DNA of 64,000 nucleotides, taken from Levilactobacillus yonginensis. Lineage in GTDB: Bacteria > Bacillota > Bacilli > Lactobacillales > Lactobacillaceae. This document shows positions 17,833 to 26,975 of the stretch, piece after piece. The stretch spans positions 682,001 to 746,000 of the forward strand of contig NZ_OZ061549.1 of the NCBI RefSeq assembly GCF_964065165.1. The letters run 5' to 3'. Both the position numbers and the translations under genes were made by a program. The notes beneath the pieces were generated by a model. That model saw nothing but the letters and a program-made list of their open reading frames with translations, made no database searches and had not been told where the DNA came from. How positions within the stretch are numbered: the first letter of the stretch is position 1; each line of letters begins with the position of its first letter.

Positions 17833-18651
17833 CTAAGCAAGCTTGGCAATCACCTGTTGAATAGTTTTCAAGACCCCATCCTCTTGATTCGACCATTCGG
17901 AAATCAGGTTACCAGTACGCTGAATTTCTACAGGCGCATTCTTCATGGCCACACCCTGACCAGCAAACTGTAACAATGGTACATCATTCGCACCATCACC
18001 AAACGCCATGATCTCTTCAGCCTGAATGTGCCAGTGCCGGGCCAACCACTGAACCGCTGGAAGCTTACCTACGTTAGTCGTCACCAGGTCAACGACCCCA
18101 TAGCCGCTATCATGCGCGACCAATCGACCAGCTAATGCTGTATTTAGCGACTGGACCAATTGTGCCGCCTGCCCTGGTAGCACCGAGACACTAATTTTCT
18201 TGATCTTATCCGTCACGGCCTGCAAACTCGTGACCTGGTGGAGATTGTCGTAGAACTTTTCCGCAGCGTCAATCAGTTGCTGCGGCACCCCAATTTCCGT
18301 GTATGAACCCTTGGCCCCCGTCAGAATGATGTAGGCCCCTTTGAGACACGGTAAAAAACGATCAGTTTCAACAAACGTCTGCAACTGACTGGCCGTCAAG
18401 CTACCATCAAAGACCAACTGGTTGTCGTGGTAGATCGACGCTCCATTCTCAGCGATGATACCCAACTCTGGTGTGAGTACGTCAGCAAATAACTCCCGGA
18501 GATGGGCAAATTGGTTGCCAGAAGACAGAACCAATTTTACATTGTGCTTCGTTAATTCTGCTAAAGTTTCCGTGAACATCGCCTGGTTAAAGCTCTGGTC
18601 ATCGTGCAACAGCGTTCCATTCAAGTCCGTTGCAATAAGTTTAATTGCCAC
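17833..18651 (-). CDS. Cof-type HAD-IIB family phosphatase
   Basis: A 272-residue sugar-phosphate or nucleotide phosphatase. HAD motif I is ATDLNGTLLHD; in it the first Asp is the nucleophile, but the second acidic position is Asn (DLNGT) instead of the usual Asp. Motif II is VLSSGN, and motif IV is AFGDGANDVPLLQFAG. The cap domain is the IIB type. The GTG start has GAGGAG seven bases upstream; the longer TTG start lies inside that site. The DxNGT variant is common in Cof-type proteins. The substrate is unknown. Confidence 0.88.
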   Translation of the reverse strand: MAIKLIATDLNGTLLHDDQSFNQAMFTETLAELTKHNVKLVLSSGNQFAHLRELFADVLTPELGIIAENGASIYHDNQLVFDGSLTASQLQTFVETDRFLPCLKGAYIILTGAKGSYTEIGVPQQLIDAAEKFYDNLHQVTSLQAVTDKIKKISVSVLPGQAAQLVQSLNTALAGRLVAHDSGYGVVDLVTTNVGKLPAVQWLARHWHIQAEEIMAFGDGANDVPLLQFAGQGVAMKNAPVEIQRTGNLISEWSNQEDGVLKTIQQVIAKLA

Positions 18652-18857
18652 AATCTCACTCCTCAATTTTCTTCGTGTGGTTCATTATACGCGAAATGTC
18701 AGGTCGGTCCCAAGTTCTTTTACGAAAAAATTCCCACAAATAAGTCGCAGACAGTCAAATTTCACCATCGCTGCAACCATTTTTGCTTCCAACTCCTGAG
18801 TTGCACCTCAATTTGCTACACTGGCAGTGCACGTCCAACTTCAAGGAGGAGAATATT

Positions 18858-19637
18858 GTGAAAAAGTTAGGCTGGTTCCTACTAGCGCTTACTGGGCCAT
18901 TACTTGGACTGTCCGTCACCGCCCAGGCTAAACCCACCACTAAGCCCCAATACACCTGGGTCAGTTCTAAGAAGGTTCGCCCTTACCCGACCTATTTCAA
19001 GCTCGGGCAACCGAAACCCATGTGGAATCGGGCACATACCAAAAAAATTCATAATCTACAGAATTATCCCAGAACCACTTGGATCGTCCAACGCAAGGTT
19101 ATCCTACAATCACCATCAAAGGGCCGCGATACCTACTATGAGGTCCGTAGCGCCAACAAAAGGGTTCACGGTTACGTGTGGCACGGCAATCTCAGTAAAG
19201 GGCTGAATCCCAACCGTGTCACCGCTGGTACATTGGCTGGTCCCCCCGGATATGCCGTGGACAAACGACTAATCGACGCGCACCTTAATCAACAGCTCAC
19301 CAGCCTCTTTCCTGGCACCGTAGCCGATAAAAAACTCCAGGTATCAGCTAATCTGTTGATTCCGTCACTGACCATGAGTGACGGCGTGATGAACTGTTTG
19401 GTTTATTACTTTGGAGAGGCCTCTGAAGACATTTTATCATTTTCAGCCAACACTAAAATTGCCAAATCTACGAACTTTCTAACAGCGCAACGACGCCAAT
19501 TAGGTCGTGCACTCAACCAAGCCGGTCTGACTTTCAATAGTTTTAACCGTTATCGAATCGGTGCCTACGCTTATCCGAAGAACCACGCTAAGTATGGTGA
19601 ATCAGTCATCTATCTACTGGCACCAGCCGCCCGGTAA
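18858..19637 (+). CDS. Secreted protein, paralog of the one at 12159
   Basis: A 259-residue secreted protein. The GTG start has AAGGAGG nearby and opens a clean signal peptide ending in SVTAQA. The mature part shares the order WNRAHTKKIHNL, then RTTWIVQRKVIL, then GYVWHGNLSKGLNPN with the gene at 12159, and a late RYRIGAYAY block. Such SH3-like surface proteins occur in many copies in lactobacilli. I infer a cell-wall or extracellular location; no enzymatic motif is seen. Confidence 0.8.
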   Translation: MKKLGWFLLALTGPLLGLSVTAQAKPTTKPQYTWVSSKKVRPYPTYFKLGQPKPMWNRAHTKKIHNLQNYPRTTWIVQRKVILQSPSKGRDTYYEVRSANKRVHGYVWHGNLSKGLNPNRVTAGTLAGPPGYAVDKRLIDAHLNQQLTSLFPGTVADKKLQVSANLLIPSLTMSDGVMNCLVYYFGEASEDILSFSANTKIAKSTNFLTAQRRQLGRALNQAGLTFNSFNRYRIGAYAYPKNHAKYGESVIYLLAPAAR

Positions 19638-19925
19638 CCTTGCCAGATCCATTCGATGATTATAACAACAATATTAGCAAGTAAATTAAGTGCCCTAGTG
19701 TTCCGTTGCCAAGTAAGCTATCCATAAAATATGTTACAGGTCATCCTTAAAAGGGCTGCGCAAACAACGCCTTTAGAAACAGACCTTCGTTCGTGGCTTC
19801 AAACCAAAGGTAAAGCCGCCTTTTGCTTGACACTTTGATCTCCGGTGTACATGATAGTAATATTGATACTTGCCAATGCTGGACGAAAGCAGCTGACTTA
19901 CCCTTCATAGTTACGATTTGAATCC
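19638..19925. other. Gene-free stretch with a repeat fragment
   Basis: About 290 bases without a convincing gene. The segment 19795-19833 is about 70% identical by eye to 46341-46380 in the large intergenic element, so a degenerate copy of that family may lie here. Confidence 0.4.
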
Positions 19926-19969
19926 ACAAAAAAACTCCCAGAAGCCGCGGACTTCATGGGAGTTTTTTA
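19926..19969 (-). terminator. Terminator of yceD-rpmF
   Basis: On the minus strand ACTCCCATGAAG pairs with CTTCTGGGAGT, followed by T7. Confidence 0.9.
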
Positions 19970-19980
19970 AACTAATAAAA

Positions 19981-20169
19981 TTAGTTGTTTGCGTTCTTAA
20001 CCGCAACGACCTGACGGCCATCGTAGAAACCACAACTTGGGCAAACCATGTGTGACTTACGTAATTCACCACAGTTAGGGCAAGCAGTTAAATTAGGCAT
20101 AGTCAACTTGATGTGACCACGACGCATAGCCTTTTTCGTCTTAGACGTTTTCCGCTTAGGTACAGCCAA
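19981..20169 (-). CDS. rpmF: 50S ribosomal protein L32
   Basis: Ribosomal protein L32 of the large subunit, 62 residues. It starts [16 protein letters not shown] and has a zinc ribbon with CPNC and CPSC, so this is the zinc-binding (C+) form. The start is TTG with AAGGAGG seven bases upstream; the longer frame would begin in that ribosome site. It is paired with yceD, as in most bacteria. Confidence 0.95.
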   Translation of the reverse strand: MAVPKRKTSKTKKAMRRGHIKLTMPNLTACPNCGELRKSHMVCPSCGFYDGRQVVAVKNANN

Positions 20170-20235
20170 AGAAAACACCTCCTTCAAATAAAATTATATC
20201 CACTAGTGAAAAAATTTTAAGGCTTACAAAGAGGA

Positions 20236-20787
20236 TTATTGATCATCCTGATCAGGGAAGAAATCCTTTAACTTTGCAAGACGTGGATCAACTGATTGAT
20301 TTTCCTTCTCAACCTTTTCAAGGTCCTCTTCCGCGACAACTTCCCAGTCTTGACCAGTCGGCATCTCGGCACCTTGTTGTTCGGCCTTTGAAAGAATGTG
20401 CATCGGAATCTGTAAAAGAATGTTATCCCCGATAGCCTTATCAAAATCGATTTGGTCATCCTTAACTACCATCACAACGTCGGTTTTTTCAAACCGTTGG
20501 GTTGCGGCGGGGTCGGAAACATAAAATTCCGTCATCTTGAAATCTACAGGCAAGTCCACCGGCGTTAATGACCGGCTGGATGGAACCGTTAAGTCCGCCT
20601 GAACCTGCGCATCGACAACGACGTCACCATCCACGACAGAAGCAATACCCTTCACGTGGACGGGGCTTAAATCAAGCACATCGTCGCCATAGCGTTCCAT
20701 TAAGTCCGCCTTTAAATCAAGTGTTTCTTCAAAAGAAAGCGGCTCGTTTCGGTAATTCTTGCGGAGCTCGGTCAACGACCATTTCAT
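20236..20787 (-). CDS. yceD: YceD/DUF177 family protein
   Basis: A 183-residue DUF177 protein, almost always found upstream of rpmF and linked to 23S rRNA or ribosome accumulation in other organisms. The N-terminal MKWSLTELRKNYRNEPLSFEE and the acidic C-terminus with DPRLAKLKDFF are typical. The family's two Cys pairs are absent here. It is transcribed from a consensus promoter at 20815-20843 and co-transcribed with rpmF. Confidence 0.88.
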   Translation of the reverse strand: MKWSLTELRKNYRNEPLSFEETLDLKADLMERYGDDVLDLSPVHVKGIASVVDGDVVVDAQVQADLTVPSSRSLTPVDLPVDFKMTEFYVSDPAATQRFEKTDVVMVVKDDQIDFDKAIGDNILLQIPMHILSKAEQQGAEMPTGQDWEVVAEEDLEKVEKENQSVDPRLAKLKDFFPDQDDQ

Positions 20788-20814
20788 CGCAATCCCTCCA
20801 ATGCAACGAGATAA

Positions 20815-20843
20815 ATTATACCTGTCAAAAAATGTGATGTCAA
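20815..20843 (-). promoter_or_regulatory. Consensus promoter of yceD-rpmF
   Basis: TTGACA, a 17-base spacer and TATAAT match the sigma-70/sigma-A consensus perfectly. The -35 box overlaps the last bases of tmcAL, separating ribosomal-protein expression from the upstream operon. Confidence 0.92.
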
Positions 20844-22003
20844 GGTAATTTCCTTGATAGTCTGTCTGAATCCGCTATTTTTACGGGAATTCGGCCATAA
20901 TCTTGTGGAATTCCCGTTAGCATGGTTCGTAGCGTGCCCAGCCGGTCATCAAATTCACCCGGTCCCTTTTGCCAATCACGGTCAGCTCGACTGATCAACG
21001 GCAAAGTGACCTGCTTCTTAATTTGATGTAGGTAGGACCGGCCTGCTGCCGAATACCCTAACACCCGCAAATACGTCGGTTCTGGATTCATTTCGGCCGG
21101 CCGTGCCTGAACTAATAGGTACGCCGCTTGCCGCTGCAAGCGCGTGTAAGTGTAGCGTTTGGTCTTCACTGTGTGCATGAATGCTTCGAAACTATCACTG
21201 GTCAACGCCGCCCGTTTCAAGCGGTACTCGACCCCCTCTGTAATCTGGTAATTGCGCCGCAAATCAGCCACGTGCCCGCTAAGCAGCAAGTAGCGTAAAG
21301 CTGGCCAATAGTGCTCCCAGGTCACCAACGGGCCCTGCTGAACCAATGCCAGTGTCCGGGGGGGCACCACAGATTGGACCTCTGCCCAATCCTGATGCAA
21401 CACTGCTCGCCTAACTGCCGTAGCACTCGCATACGCGCCATCTGTGGCAATCTTGGTATCGGCATGCTGACTACCCTTTCGTGCCAGAGGAAGCAATTCT
21501 AGGGGGTCTCCTAGTCGCTGGTTCGCCAAGGCGTAGAAGAATCCTAGAATATCATTCCCTAGATTCAAAGTAATCCCCGTTTGTTCCCGGAGATACCCCT
21601 GAAACAGGGACGCATAGGTCTGGTCAAATTGCTTAAAGGTCGTCGGATCATCTGGTAAGTGGGCCATCAGCCGCCGGTAATCCATATTCGGATGTTCCGT
21701 CCCAAAGGCTAACCAGTGACACTGCATTGCCGTTAGCAAGGCGACGCCACCCTGTGCAAACAGGTGAGCAGGCTGTAACGCCGCGGCCCCCGGTAATTCA
21801 ATCACCAGATCAACACCACCAGCCACCGCTGCTTCCGCTCGCTGCCACTTGTCCAGTAGGGCGGGTTCGCCCCGCTGGACCCAGTTACCGCTCATTGCCG
21901 CAACAACCACGTCAGCACCCGTCTGGCGTTTGGCCGTGGCTACCTGATAGGCGTGCCCATTATGAAATGGATTATATTCCGCAATGATTCCCACAGCCTG
22001 TAG
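20840..22003 (-). CDS. tmcAL: tRNA(Met) cytidine acetate ligase TmcAL
   Basis: Uses acetate and ATP to acetylate the wobble cytidine of elongator tRNA-Met (ac4C34) in Firmicutes. The nucleotidyltransferase-like N-terminus shows GIIAEYNPFHNGHAYQV with the HxGH motif, then AAMSGNWVQRGEPAL and DLVIELP. The ATG has GGGAGG six bases upstream, giving 387 residues; the longer frame runs back into the methyltransferase gene. It follows yqeM, whose stop codon lies in the ribosome site. Confidence 0.9.
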   Translation of the reverse strand, partial: LQAVGIIAEYNPFHNGHAYQVATAKRQTGADVVVAAMSGNWVQRGEPALLDKWQRAEAAVAGGVDLVIELPGAAALQPAHLFAQGGVALLTAMQCHWLAFGTEHPNMDYRRLMAHLPDDPTTFKQFDQTYASLFQGYLREQTGITLNLGNDILGFFYALANQRLGDPLELLPLARKGSQHADTKIATDGAYASATAVRRAVLHQDWAEVQSVVPPRTLALVQQGPLVTWEHYWPALRYLLLSGHVADLRRNYQITEGVEYRLKRAALTSDSFEAFMHTVKTKRYTYTRLQRQAAYLLVQARPAEMNPEPTYLRVLGYSAAGRSYLHQIKKQVTLPLISRADRDWQKGPGEFDDRLGTLRTMLTGIPQDYGRIPVKIADSDRLSRKLP

Positions 22004-22007
22004 CATT

Positions 22008-22751
22008 CTATGCCTCCCGTGTGACCTCGAAGAACCACCGGGTGGTATCTGCGGCCACTTCATGTTCACCAAAATCAGCACTGACTCGTTGTAACGTTAA
22101 CCCTGCATCCGCTAAGGCCGTCTGATAATCCGCTAGCTCATAGGTCCGCTCATGGTGCAGTTCCGTCACCTTACGATACTGTCCAGTCTCTTGGTCCAGC
22201 GTAAAGAAAGCCAGTTCATGTTCGGCAGCGTGATCCTCGTCTTCAATCCCGTAACTGGTCCAGACAAAGGCCCGCGTGTCATCGACGTAGTTGTACATGT
22301 ATCCTGGGTACACGTCGTCCGTTTGATGTGGCGTAATCACATCAAATAAAAACTTTCCACCAACGGCCAGGTGACCATGAACCTCGCGAAAGGCCTTAGT
22401 CACGGCTGGTAAGTCGGGCAAATAGCAAAATGAGTCCGCAAAACATGTAATCGTTTGATACGTCTCAATTTCACTCAAGTCTAACATGTTCCCCGCCATC
22501 AACGGCATGGTCACATTGGCCTCTTCCGCGTGTTCAGCAGCAAGGGCCAGCATTTCCTCTGAGAGGTCCAGGCCACTTACATCATAGCCTTGTTCAGCCA
22601 ATAAGACGCCTAAGCGGCCACTTCCACACGCGAGATCTAATACACTCCCACTCTGCGGCTGCACACGCTTAGCGACAAAATCCAGCCACTGATCATACAT
22701 GGCTGGATCGAAAAGTTCGTCGTAAAGCTCAGCAAAGGATTGATAAATCAT
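22008..22751 (-). CDS. yqeM: Class I SAM-dependent methyltransferase (YqeM-like)
   Basis: A 247-residue methyltransferase with the SAM-binding motif VLDLACGSGRLGVLLAEQG at about residues 38-56, then DLSEEML, and GGKFLFDVITPHQTD. The family member in Bacillus lies in the same yqe cluster, but its substrate is unknown. It overlaps the rsfS stop by four bases (ATGA), so it is translationally coupled. Confidence 0.85.
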   Translation of the reverse strand: MIYQSFAELYDELFDPAMYDQWLDFVAKRVQPQSGSVLDLACGSGRLGVLLAEQGYDVSGLDLSEEMLALAAEHAEEANVTMPLMAGNMLDLSEIETYQTITCFADSFCYLPDLPAVTKAFREVHGHLAVGGKFLFDVITPHQTDDVYPGYMYNYVDDTRAFVWTSYGIEDEDHAAEHELAFFTLDQETGQYRKVTELHHERTYELADYQTALADAGLTLQRVSADFGEHEVAADTTRWFFEVTREA

Positions 22752-23104
22752 GCTTCAACCCATTCGCCCAGATCCATGGTTGGCGCATCGGACCAAAGCT
22801 TTTCCAAGTTGTAATGGCTCCGTTGATCCTTCTGGAAGACGTGAACAACCACGTCACCCAAGTCAATCAGGATCCAGCTAGCGGCATCCTTACCTTCAAC
22901 GTCACGAACCTCAACGTTGTTAGCAGCCATTTGGTCCGTAATTTCATCTGCAATGGCTTGGACTTGCCGCGTCGAATTTGCTTCCATGATTAAAAAGTAA
23001 TCGGCTAACAAGCTAACTTTGGTCATATCTAAGGCAGTTAATTCCTCTGCCCGTTTGTTCTCTGCGGCTTTAACCGCAATTTCTAAAATTTGTTTACTTT
23101 CCAT
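22748..23104 (-). CDS. rsfS: Ribosomal silencing factor RsfS
   Basis: Binds ribosomal protein L14 and blocks subunit joining when nutrients are scarce. The sequence has the RsfS/Iojap features DYFLIMEANSTRQVQAIADEI, then WILIDLGDVVVHVF and YNLEKLWSDAP. The ATG with GAGGAG upstream gives 118 residues, the normal length; the extra N-terminal residues of the open frame belong to the yqeK overlap. It is part of the yqe ribosome-biogenesis cluster. Confidence 0.95.
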   Translation of the reverse strand: MESKQILEIAVKAAENKRAEELTALDMTKVSLLADYFLIMEANSTRQVQAIADEITDQMAANNVEVRDVEGKDAASWILIDLGDVVVHVFQKDQRSHYNLEKLWSDAPTMDLGEWVEA

Positions 23105-23117
23105 GCCTTTTCTCCTC

Positions 23118-23723
23118 TCAAACGTTTGGATATTGGGGTACCCACGCATTGTAGGTATCTAGAGATTTTGGATAAATTGGTTGATTATTGTCAATCAGGT
23201 AAGCCAGTGTATGTTTGGCCTGATAAGCCACACCCATGGCCAATTCTTTGTCCGTTAACCGTCGCGCATCATCAACACCGGGAAAATCCCGGGCCGGCTC
23301 AATAAAGTCCGCCATGTAGACGACTTGCTCCAGTGGCGACATGTACGCCGCACCAGTGGTATGGTGTCGAACGGCATTGAGAATGTCTTCGTCATAAATA
23401 CCCAGCTCATGCTTAATCAGCTCAGCACCAACCACGCCATGCCAGATTGCGTTCCCGTAGTTCAATAATTCCGGCGCAAGCTGATAGTCTTTGATTGCCT
23501 GAATAAAGTCTTCAGCTGGTCGTTGCTTAGCGTAATCGTGCGTCAAACCTGCGATACTAGCTTTTTCCAGATCAACACCATTCGCTTTTGCCAATCGCAG
23601 CGCCGTTTGTTCCACACGTTGGACGTGCTTAAAACGCTTGGGTTTCAACTGTTTTTCAATTTTTGCTAATAGTTCATCCCGAGTCCCAGGAAAAATGTTT
23701 GCGTGATAGGTCAATTCAGTCAC
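23118..23723 (-). CDS. yqeK: YqeK, HD-domain diadenosine tetraphosphatase
   Basis: A 201-residue HD protein of the YqeK family, which symmetrically cleaves Ap4A to two ADP. The metal-binding HD pair is GLTHDYAKQRP, preceded by FKHVQRVEQTAL and followed by HTTGAAYMSPLEQVVYMADFIEP. The start GTG overlaps the end of nadD by eight bases. Confidence 0.92.
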   Translation of the reverse strand: MTELTYHANIFPGTRDELLAKIEKQLKPKRFKHVQRVEQTALRLAKANGVDLEKASIAGLTHDYAKQRPAEDFIQAIKDYQLAPELLNYGNAIWHGVVGAELIKHELGIYDEDILNAVRHHTTGAAYMSPLEQVVYMADFIEPARDFPGVDDARRLTDKELAMGVAYQAKHTLAYLIDNNQPIYPKSLDTYNAWVPQYPNV

Positions 23724-24348
23724 GATATAAGAGATGCTCCTTTATATAGAGATCAACCATGGTCGGCACTAAATAACGGACCGACTGGCCGCGCCGAACC
23801 TGATCCCGAACCATTGTGGAACTAATACCAATTTGTGGCACGTCCACCCATAGTACCGGATACGGTGATTGATGCGAAAATCCTTGGCGACAGACACCTA
23901 CAAATTGAACTAATTTTAGGAGTTCATCAATGCGATACCACTTGGGCAAGTAAGCCACCATGTCGCCACCAATAATAAAGTAATATTGGTTCTCCGGATG
24001 AGCCCGCGTCAGCTGAAACATTGTGTCATAGGTATAACTACGTCCCCCCCGTTCAACTTCCGTTAACTCTAAATCAAACCGAGGATTGTCCGCAATTGCA
24101 CCCCTAACCATGGCCACGCGGTCCTTCGCAGGAATCGTCAATTTGCGGTCAACGTGAGGCGGCTCAGCATCCGGCATGAAAAGGACCCGATCCAGCCCCA
24201 ATTGGGTAGCAACCTGGTCAGCAATGACTAGATGTCCCAGATGCGGCGGATTAAACGTTCCTCCCAAAATTCCGATGCGCCGTTTCTTAGCGGTCGCTGT
24301 CATTTCAGTCACGACCTGCGTACTCGTTCGCTCTTGAATTTTTACCAC
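23716..24348 (-). CDS. nadD: Nicotinate-nucleotide adenylyltransferase
   Basis: Makes deamido-NAD from nicotinate mononucleotide and ATP. The nucleotidyltransferase motif GGTFNPPHLGHL starts near residue 29 and the C-terminal ISSTMVRDQVRRG is the second ATP motif. The GTG start has GGAGG ten bases upstream; a first segment of about 20 basic and polar residues precedes the core and may be a slight overextension. Confidence 0.93.
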   Translation of the reverse strand: MVKIQERTSTQVVTEMTATAKKRRIGILGGTFNPPHLGHLVIADQVATQLGLDRVLFMPDAEPPHVDRKLTIPAKDRVAMVRGAIADNPRFDLELTEVERGGRSYTYDTMFQLTRAHPENQYYFIIGGDMVAYLPKWYRIDELLKLVQFVGVCRQGFSHQSPYPVLWVDVPQIGISSTMVRDQVRRGQSVRYLVPTMVDLYIKEHLLYRD

Positions 24349-24363
24349 GACTGCAAGACCTCC

Positions 24364-24672
24364 CTACATGTTTTCCACGATTGGTGAAATCTTTTGATTT
24401 TCTTGGTCCGTCGCAACCCGGTACAAGACTAGCACCCGGCCGATTGTTTGAACCACTTGAATGTCCGTATTATCTTCAATAAATGCTTTTGTCTCATCAA
24501 CGGAGACTTCTGCACTCTGCTGTAAATTAACCTTGATCAGTTCCCGGTTTTCCAAGGCACCAGTCAATTGATCCAGCCAAGCACTCGTTAAACCATTTTT
24601 CCCAATAGAAAATAATGGTCGCATATTGTGGGCATGGGCCCGTAAGTAACGCTTCTGTTTCCCTCGTAACAA
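24364..24672 (-). CDS. yhbY: YhbY, CRM-domain RNA-binding protein
   Basis: A small CRM-domain protein bound to pre-50S particles, involved in ribosome assembly. LRGKQKRYLRAHAHNMRPLF and IGKNGLTSAW form the conserved core with its GxxG-like loop. The start is TTG with GGAGG eight bases upstream, giving 102 residues, matching the family; an in-frame ATG lies inside the ribosome site. It sits between yqeH and nadD as usual. Confidence 0.93.
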   Translation of the reverse strand: MLRGKQKRYLRAHAHNMRPLFSIGKNGLTSAWLDQLTGALENRELIKVNLQQSAEVSVDETKAFIEDNTDIQVVQTIGRVLVLYRVATDQENQKISPIVENM

Positions 24673-24689
24673 GTTGTCGTCCTCCATTT

Positions 24690-25832
24690 TTAAATCATTG
24701 CGCGACGTAGTAATACGCCAACACCGGCTGGTGCCCAGCCCGTCACATGTGCGTCGGCTGGAACGGTGATCCAACCCAATCCTTCAAAAACCAAATCACT
24801 CTTCATGGTGGTCTTGAATTCATGTGGCACTAACGGTGGGAAATCATCCATATTTTCGGCCCGTGGTGGTGTTAATAACTGTCCCAGTTGCCGTTCATAG
24901 AAATCATCCGCATTTTCCAATTTAGTCCGGTGAAGGTACAAATTATTTTCGAAGTACGCCGTAAATCCCGTCTTAGGACCCTTGGTGTAATCAAACCGCG
25001 CAACACCACCTAAGAACAAGGTTTGTTGTTCATTTAATTGGTAATTTTTAGGTTTGACAGGCTTCTGTGGCGTGACAATCTTCAGATCTTTACCATCAAT
25101 GAAGTGCGCCATTTGTTGATTTTGAATAATCCCAGGAGTATCGACCAAGACGTGATCGTCATCCAAAGGTAATTCAATCTTGTCCAACGTGGTCCCGGGG
25201 AACCGGGAAGTCGTGATCAAATCCTTAACCCCAGTGTTTTGCCGGATAATTTGATTAATCAACGTTGACTTCCCAACATTAGTGACCCCAACCACGTACA
25301 CATCACGGTCGCCCCGGTACTTATTGATCAACTGAAGCAGGCCATCAACGGACTGATTAGTCTTAGCACTCAACAGCGTCACATCAATTGGGCGTAACCC
25401 CTGTTCATTAGCCCGTTGACGCAGCCAATCCTGTAACTTACTGCGTTTTAAGGAGCGGGGTAGCAGGTCTTCCTTGTTCCCCACCAGTAAGATAGGATTG
25501 CTCCCAACGAACCGATGTAGACCAGGAATGACACTCCCATTGAAATCAAAGATGTCCACGACGTAAACAATCAGGGCGTTGGCGTCCTGAATCTGGGTCA
25601 ATAGGTTCAAAAAGTCATCATCCGTTAAGCCAACGGGGACGATTTCGTTATAGTGACGCAACCGGAAGCACCGCTGACAATAGACCTCTTCCTTTTCCAA
25701 TCCCTTATCTAATGCAGATTGCGGCGTGTAACCCGGTGCCGTCTTATCCGTCGTTTGAATCTCTGCACCACACCCAATACAGTGTAGTGGCTCACCGTCA
25801 ATTAAGACGGGTTCAATGTCTTTGTCGTTCAT
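24690..25832 (-). CDS. yqeH: YqeH, circularly permuted ribosome-biogenesis GTPase
   Basis: Assembles the 30S subunit. The N-terminal zinc finger has CIGCGAE and CQRCF. The GTPase motifs come in permuted order: G4 (VGNKEDLLPR), G5 (TLLSAKT), G1 (GVTNVGKSTLI), G2, then G3 (LVDTPG). A C-terminal RNA-binding region follows. The ATG has AGGAGG six bases upstream. It overlaps yqeG by 20 bases and is translationally linked. Confidence 0.96.
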   Translation of the reverse strand: MNDKDIEPVLIDGEPLHCIGCGAEIQTTDKTAPGYTPQSALDKGLEKEEVYCQRCFRLRHYNEIVPVGLTDDDFLNLLTQIQDANALIVYVVDIFDFNGSVIPGLHRFVGSNPILLVGNKEDLLPRSLKRSKLQDWLRQRANEQGLRPIDVTLLSAKTNQSVDGLLQLINKYRGDRDVYVVGVTNVGKSTLINQIIRQNTGVKDLITTSRFPGTTLDKIELPLDDDHVLVDTPGIIQNQQMAHFIDGKDLKIVTPQKPVKPKNYQLNEQQTLFLGGVARFDYTKGPKTGFTAYFENNLYLHRTKLENADDFYERQLGQLLTPPRAENMDDFPPLVPHEFKTTMKSDLVFEGLGWITVPADAHVTGWAPAGVGVLLRRAMI

Positions 25833-26355
25833 CAAGATCCTCCTGCCAAGTTAATTCGGGATAGTCATGCCGTAAACGCCACATAACCACCTTTTCTAAT
25901 AATCGATTACCTTTTGTGATCCACGCATCTGACTTTAAAATGGGCTTCACTAAAACGCTCCGGACACCACTATGGTGTGCTGCCCAGACGTCAGTCAACA
26001 GCTGATCACCCACCATGACCACCTCATCACGGCGTAGATGCCAACGATGAAGTGCGCGATTCAACCCCCATGGTAGTGGTTTTAACGCGCGATGAATGTA
26101 GGGCAACTCAAAAGGTGCCACGGCCCGATCGACCCGAGCACGACTGTTATTTGACACGACAATGACCTGAATATCAGCCATTTCGAGTAGTGTCAACCAG
26201 TGACGCAGTTCTGGTGTCCCATCCGGATTATTCCAGGCAATCAAGGTATTATCCAGGTCGGTCAACACCGCTCGGACCCCGTTTGCTTTTAGTTGCCCCG
26301 GTGTCAAATCGTATATGTTCGTAACCATCCACGTGGGTTTGAATCCAGAAACCAT
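25813..26355 (-). CDS. yqeG: YqeG, HAD-IIIA phosphatase
   Basis: First gene of the yqeG-yqeH-yhbY-nadD-yqeK-rsfS cluster. HAD motif I is AVLTDLDNTLIAWNNPD; motif II is VVSNNS; the late motif is VMVGDQLLTDVWAAHHSG. Bacterial relatives dephosphorylate phosphatidylglycerophosphate in some systems, but its role here is not settled. The chosen ATG, with a G-rich site 11 bases upstream, gives 180 residues, close to the family norm. Confidence 0.9.
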   Translation of the reverse strand: MVSGFKPTWMVTNIYDLTPGQLKANGVRAVLTDLDNTLIAWNNPDGTPELRHWLTLLEMADIQVIVVSNNSRARVDRAVAPFELPYIHRALKPLPWGLNRALHRWHLRRDEVVMVGDQLLTDVWAAHHSGVRSVLVKPILKSDAWITKGNRLLEKVVMWRLRHDYPELTWQEDLDERQRH

Positions 26356-26503
26356 GCGGGTGACTGCCCCCCTTCGTCCTATTACCGTTACCGGCATGTC
26401 TAGCTTTTTATTATACGCAATCTAGGTCTATTTTACCACCAGGAACGGTTAGGTTTGCATGTCTAACTGAAATTGATCTTTGATTAAACCATTTCCTAGA
26501 ATC

Positions 26504-26534
26504 TAAAAAAGACTCCGCATACGCGAAGTCTTTT
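26504..26534 (-). terminator. Terminator of infC-rpmI-rplT
   Basis: On the minus strand AAGACTTCGC pairs with GCGGAGTCTT, followed by T6. Confidence 0.88.
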
Positions 26535-26546
26535 CCAATCGACTGA

Positions 26547-26906
26547 TTAAGCAGCCAAAGCTTCCTTAGCTTGGTCAGCTAAAGCCTTGAATGCAGCAGC
26601 ATCGTTCACTGCTAAGTCGGCTAACATCTTACGGTTTACGTCGATGTTGGCTAACTTCAAACCGTGCATCAACTTGCTGTAGCTCAGACCGTTCATCCGG
26701 GCTGCGGCGTTGATCCGGGCAATCCAGAGCTTCCGGAAGTTACGCTTAGTGGCTTTACGGTCACGGAAGGCGTATTGACGACCCTTCATGACTTGGTCCT
26801 TAGCAACCTTGAATAAACGGTGCTTTGAACCACGGTAACCCTTAGCTAACTTTAAAACTTTCTTACGACGTGCGCGTGTAACAGTACCGCCTTTAACTCG
26901 TGGCAT
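26547..26906 (-). CDS. rplT: 50S ribosomal protein L20
   Basis: L20 of the large subunit, 119 residues. It starts [15 protein letters not shown] and carries [11 protein letters not shown] and the [17 protein letters not shown] block. L20 also acts as repressor of its own operon by binding the infC leader. Last gene of the unit, after rpmI. Confidence 0.98.
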   Translation of the reverse strand: MPRVKGGTVTRARRKKVLKLAKGYRGSKHRLFKVAKDQVMKGRQYAFRDRKATKRNFRKLWIARINAAARMNGLSYSKLMHGLKLANIDVNRKMLADLAVNDAAAFKALADQAKEALAA

Positions 26907-26975
26907 AATCTTTTCCTCCTAAATCAATTCAAACATTATGTCGACTCTTCGTCGACCCGAAAATTGGTGACCCGC

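Noticed and set aside
19747..19929. 60-codon minus-strand frame between the secreted-protein gene and rpmF
   Set aside because: No start signal or family similarity. It overlaps the repeat-like segment and the terminator area.
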